From the NCBI GenBank assembly GCA_034433775.1, contig DAOUAI010000040.1:1-15039 (forward strand): a stretch of DNA of 15,039 bases. Reading direction: 5' to 3'. Every line of letters starts with the position of its first letter. Position 1 is the first letter of the stretch. This document shows, piece after piece, positions 14,119 through 15,039 of this stretch. The notes below the pieces were generated by a model that searched no databases, was not told the DNA's origin, and saw only the letters and a program-made list of their open reading frames with translations. Source of the DNA: CALJTV01 sp034433775 (GTDB taxonomy: Bacteria; Chloroflexota; Dehalococcoidia; GIF9; UBA5629). The position numbers were made by a program, and so were the translations under genes.

Positions 14119-15039
14119 TCACCGCCAGTGTACAAATCCGTTTTTGGCACCATTGGTATTGGTAAGCCTAACGCAATTGCTGCCATCAGCATTCATCACA
14201 TAAATTTCAGAAATGATGCCCTTTCCATCACGATCAGATTCGAAGGCAATCTTATTGCCGTCGGGAGACCAGCACGGGTTCCCGTCAGATGCCTCTGGGT
14301 TATTAGTTAAATTGATCTGGTTGCTGCCATCGGCATTCATGATGTATACTTCCCAATTTCCATCACGATTGGAGTGAAATGCAATTTTGGTGCCATCGGG
14401 TGACCAAGAAGGGTTGCTATTACTTGCTGAGCCATGGGTAAGCCTGGTCTGATTAGTACCATCAGCGTTCATAACGTATATCTCATAGTGACCATCACGC
14501 TGAGAGGTAAAGGCAATCTTAGTGCCATCAGGAGACCATGATGGAGATTCATCACGTGAAAACTTAGTAAGTCTGGTCTGGTTAGTACCATTAGCATTCA
14601 TAACCCAGATTTCCCAGACTCCATTACGATTGGAAGCAAAAGCAATCTTGGTTCCATCGGGAGACCATGATGGAGCGCTGTTAGAACCGGCAGAAGTATC
14701 GGTAAGCCTGGTTTGATTACTGCCGTCAACGTTCATGGTATAGATTTGAAAATTTCCATCACGATTAGAGGCAAAGGCAATTTTGGTACCATCAGGTGAC
14801 AGCTTTGGCACCCAGTCCTGCCAGTTATTATTGGTAAGCCGTTTCCAGTTGTTGCCATCCTCATCCATTATATATATCTGCGGCATATGCACTTTTGTGA
14901 TTGGAAAGGTATCAATAGAAGACATCAAGACCATTTTCCCCAGTTTGAAGACAGGGGTGCTAAATTTCCAGCCTTCTGACCAGAGTGATGTGCCGCTGGC
15001 ATTTGAAGCGTTCATCCTCCAGTAATAGGCAGTTTTCCA
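14119..15039 (-). CDS. PD40 (TolB-like) beta-propeller protein, C-terminal part (5' end outside window)
   Basis: The frame is open to the window edge, so the gene begins beyond 15039; 306 residues are visible. The visible part starts inside an Fn3-like module (WKTAYYWRMNASNASG) and continues into a six-blade PD40 propeller. The first blade is divergent (MVLMSSIDTF, QIYIMDEDGNNW), and the later blades carry clear IAFxSNRDG, YVMNADGTNQTRLT and PSWSPDGTKI signatures. It ends in FVHWR. The architecture predicts that the missing N-terminus is a lipoprotein signal like that of its downstream paralogue, but this cannot be seen here. It lies 29 bases before the paralogue start, and the TGA stop overlaps an unused GTG. 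Surface binding is the likely role; the ligand is unknown. Confidence 0.88.
   Translation of the reverse strand, partial: WKTAYYWRMNASNASGTSLWSEGWKFSTPVFKLGKMVLMSSIDTFPITKVHMPQIYIMDEDGNNWKRLTNNNWQDWVPKLSPDGTKIAFASNRDGNFQIYTMNVDGSNQTRLTDTSAGSNSAPSWSPDGTKIAFASNRNGVWEIWVMNANGTNQTRLTKFSRDESPSWSPDGTKIAFTSQRDGHYEIYVMNADGTNQTRLTHGSASNSNPSWSPDGTKIAFHSNRDGNWEVYIMNADGSNQINLTNNPEASDGNPCWSPDGNKIAFESDRDGKGIISEIYVMNADGSNCVRLTNTNGAKNGFVHWR
14968..15039. repeat. 72-bp direct repeat, copy 2 (runs to the window edge)
   Basis: Identical to 13709-13780 and continuing to the last base of the window, so the true repeat may be longer. It lies in the Fn3-like part of the upstream PD40 gene. Confidence 0.95.

Noticed and set aside
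13031..15039. The regularly spaced repeats in the minus-strand region could look like a CRISPR or tandem DNA repeat array.
   Set aside because: The repeats are about 129 bases, in frame, and encode PD40 propeller blades with many synonymous changes, so they are protein repeats.

Overview
This window is probably chromosomal DNA from an anaerobic bacterium, most likely of the Chloroflexota (Dehalococcoidia-like). The reasons are the flavin/iron-sulfur formate metabolism, the type of glutamine synthetase, and the lipoproteins that join an Ig/Fn3-like module to PD40 beta-propeller repeats. The assignment is an inference from protein style, not from a marker gene.

Region 1 (2-7750, + strand) is a tightly packed redox operon of five genes. 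In order they are the C-terminal part of a NuoF/HndC-like flavoprotein (cut by the window edge), a molybdopterin formate dehydrogenase alpha subunit with NuoG-type N-terminal clusters and Cys in place of Sec, a 729-residue fusion of a NuoG-like iron-sulfur module to a GltD/NfnB-like flavoprotein, an NfnA-like FAD/[2Fe-2S] protein, and an NfnB-like FAD/NADPH protein. Intergenic gaps are 4 to 38 bases. Together these parts could form a formate dehydrogenase that exchanges electrons among formate, NAD(H), NADP(H) and ferredoxin, possibly by flavin-based electron bifurcation. This is the best candidate in the window for an incompletely described system.

Region 2 (7751-11197, + strand) holds a HerA/DUF87-like ATPase of about 822 residues with its own extended -10 promoter. 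It is followed by an unrecognised 106-residue protein with its own near-consensus promoter and a rho-independent terminator. Then comes a 63-residue coiled-coil protein with one CxxC motif.

Region 3 (11198-12736) has a glnA-type glutamine synthetase on the - strand and a tRNA-Val(GAC) on the + strand, fired from back-to-back promoters at 12582-12649. The region from 12737 to 13030 has no confident gene, but holds a hairpin and a very short ORF with a strong ribosome binding site.

Region 4 (13031-15039, - strand) holds two tandem paralogous PD40 propeller proteins. The downstream one is a full-length predicted lipoprotein and the upstream one is cut by the window edge. They share an identical stretch of at least 72 bp in the Fn3-like module while their propellers differ, which suggests recent duplication or gene conversion.
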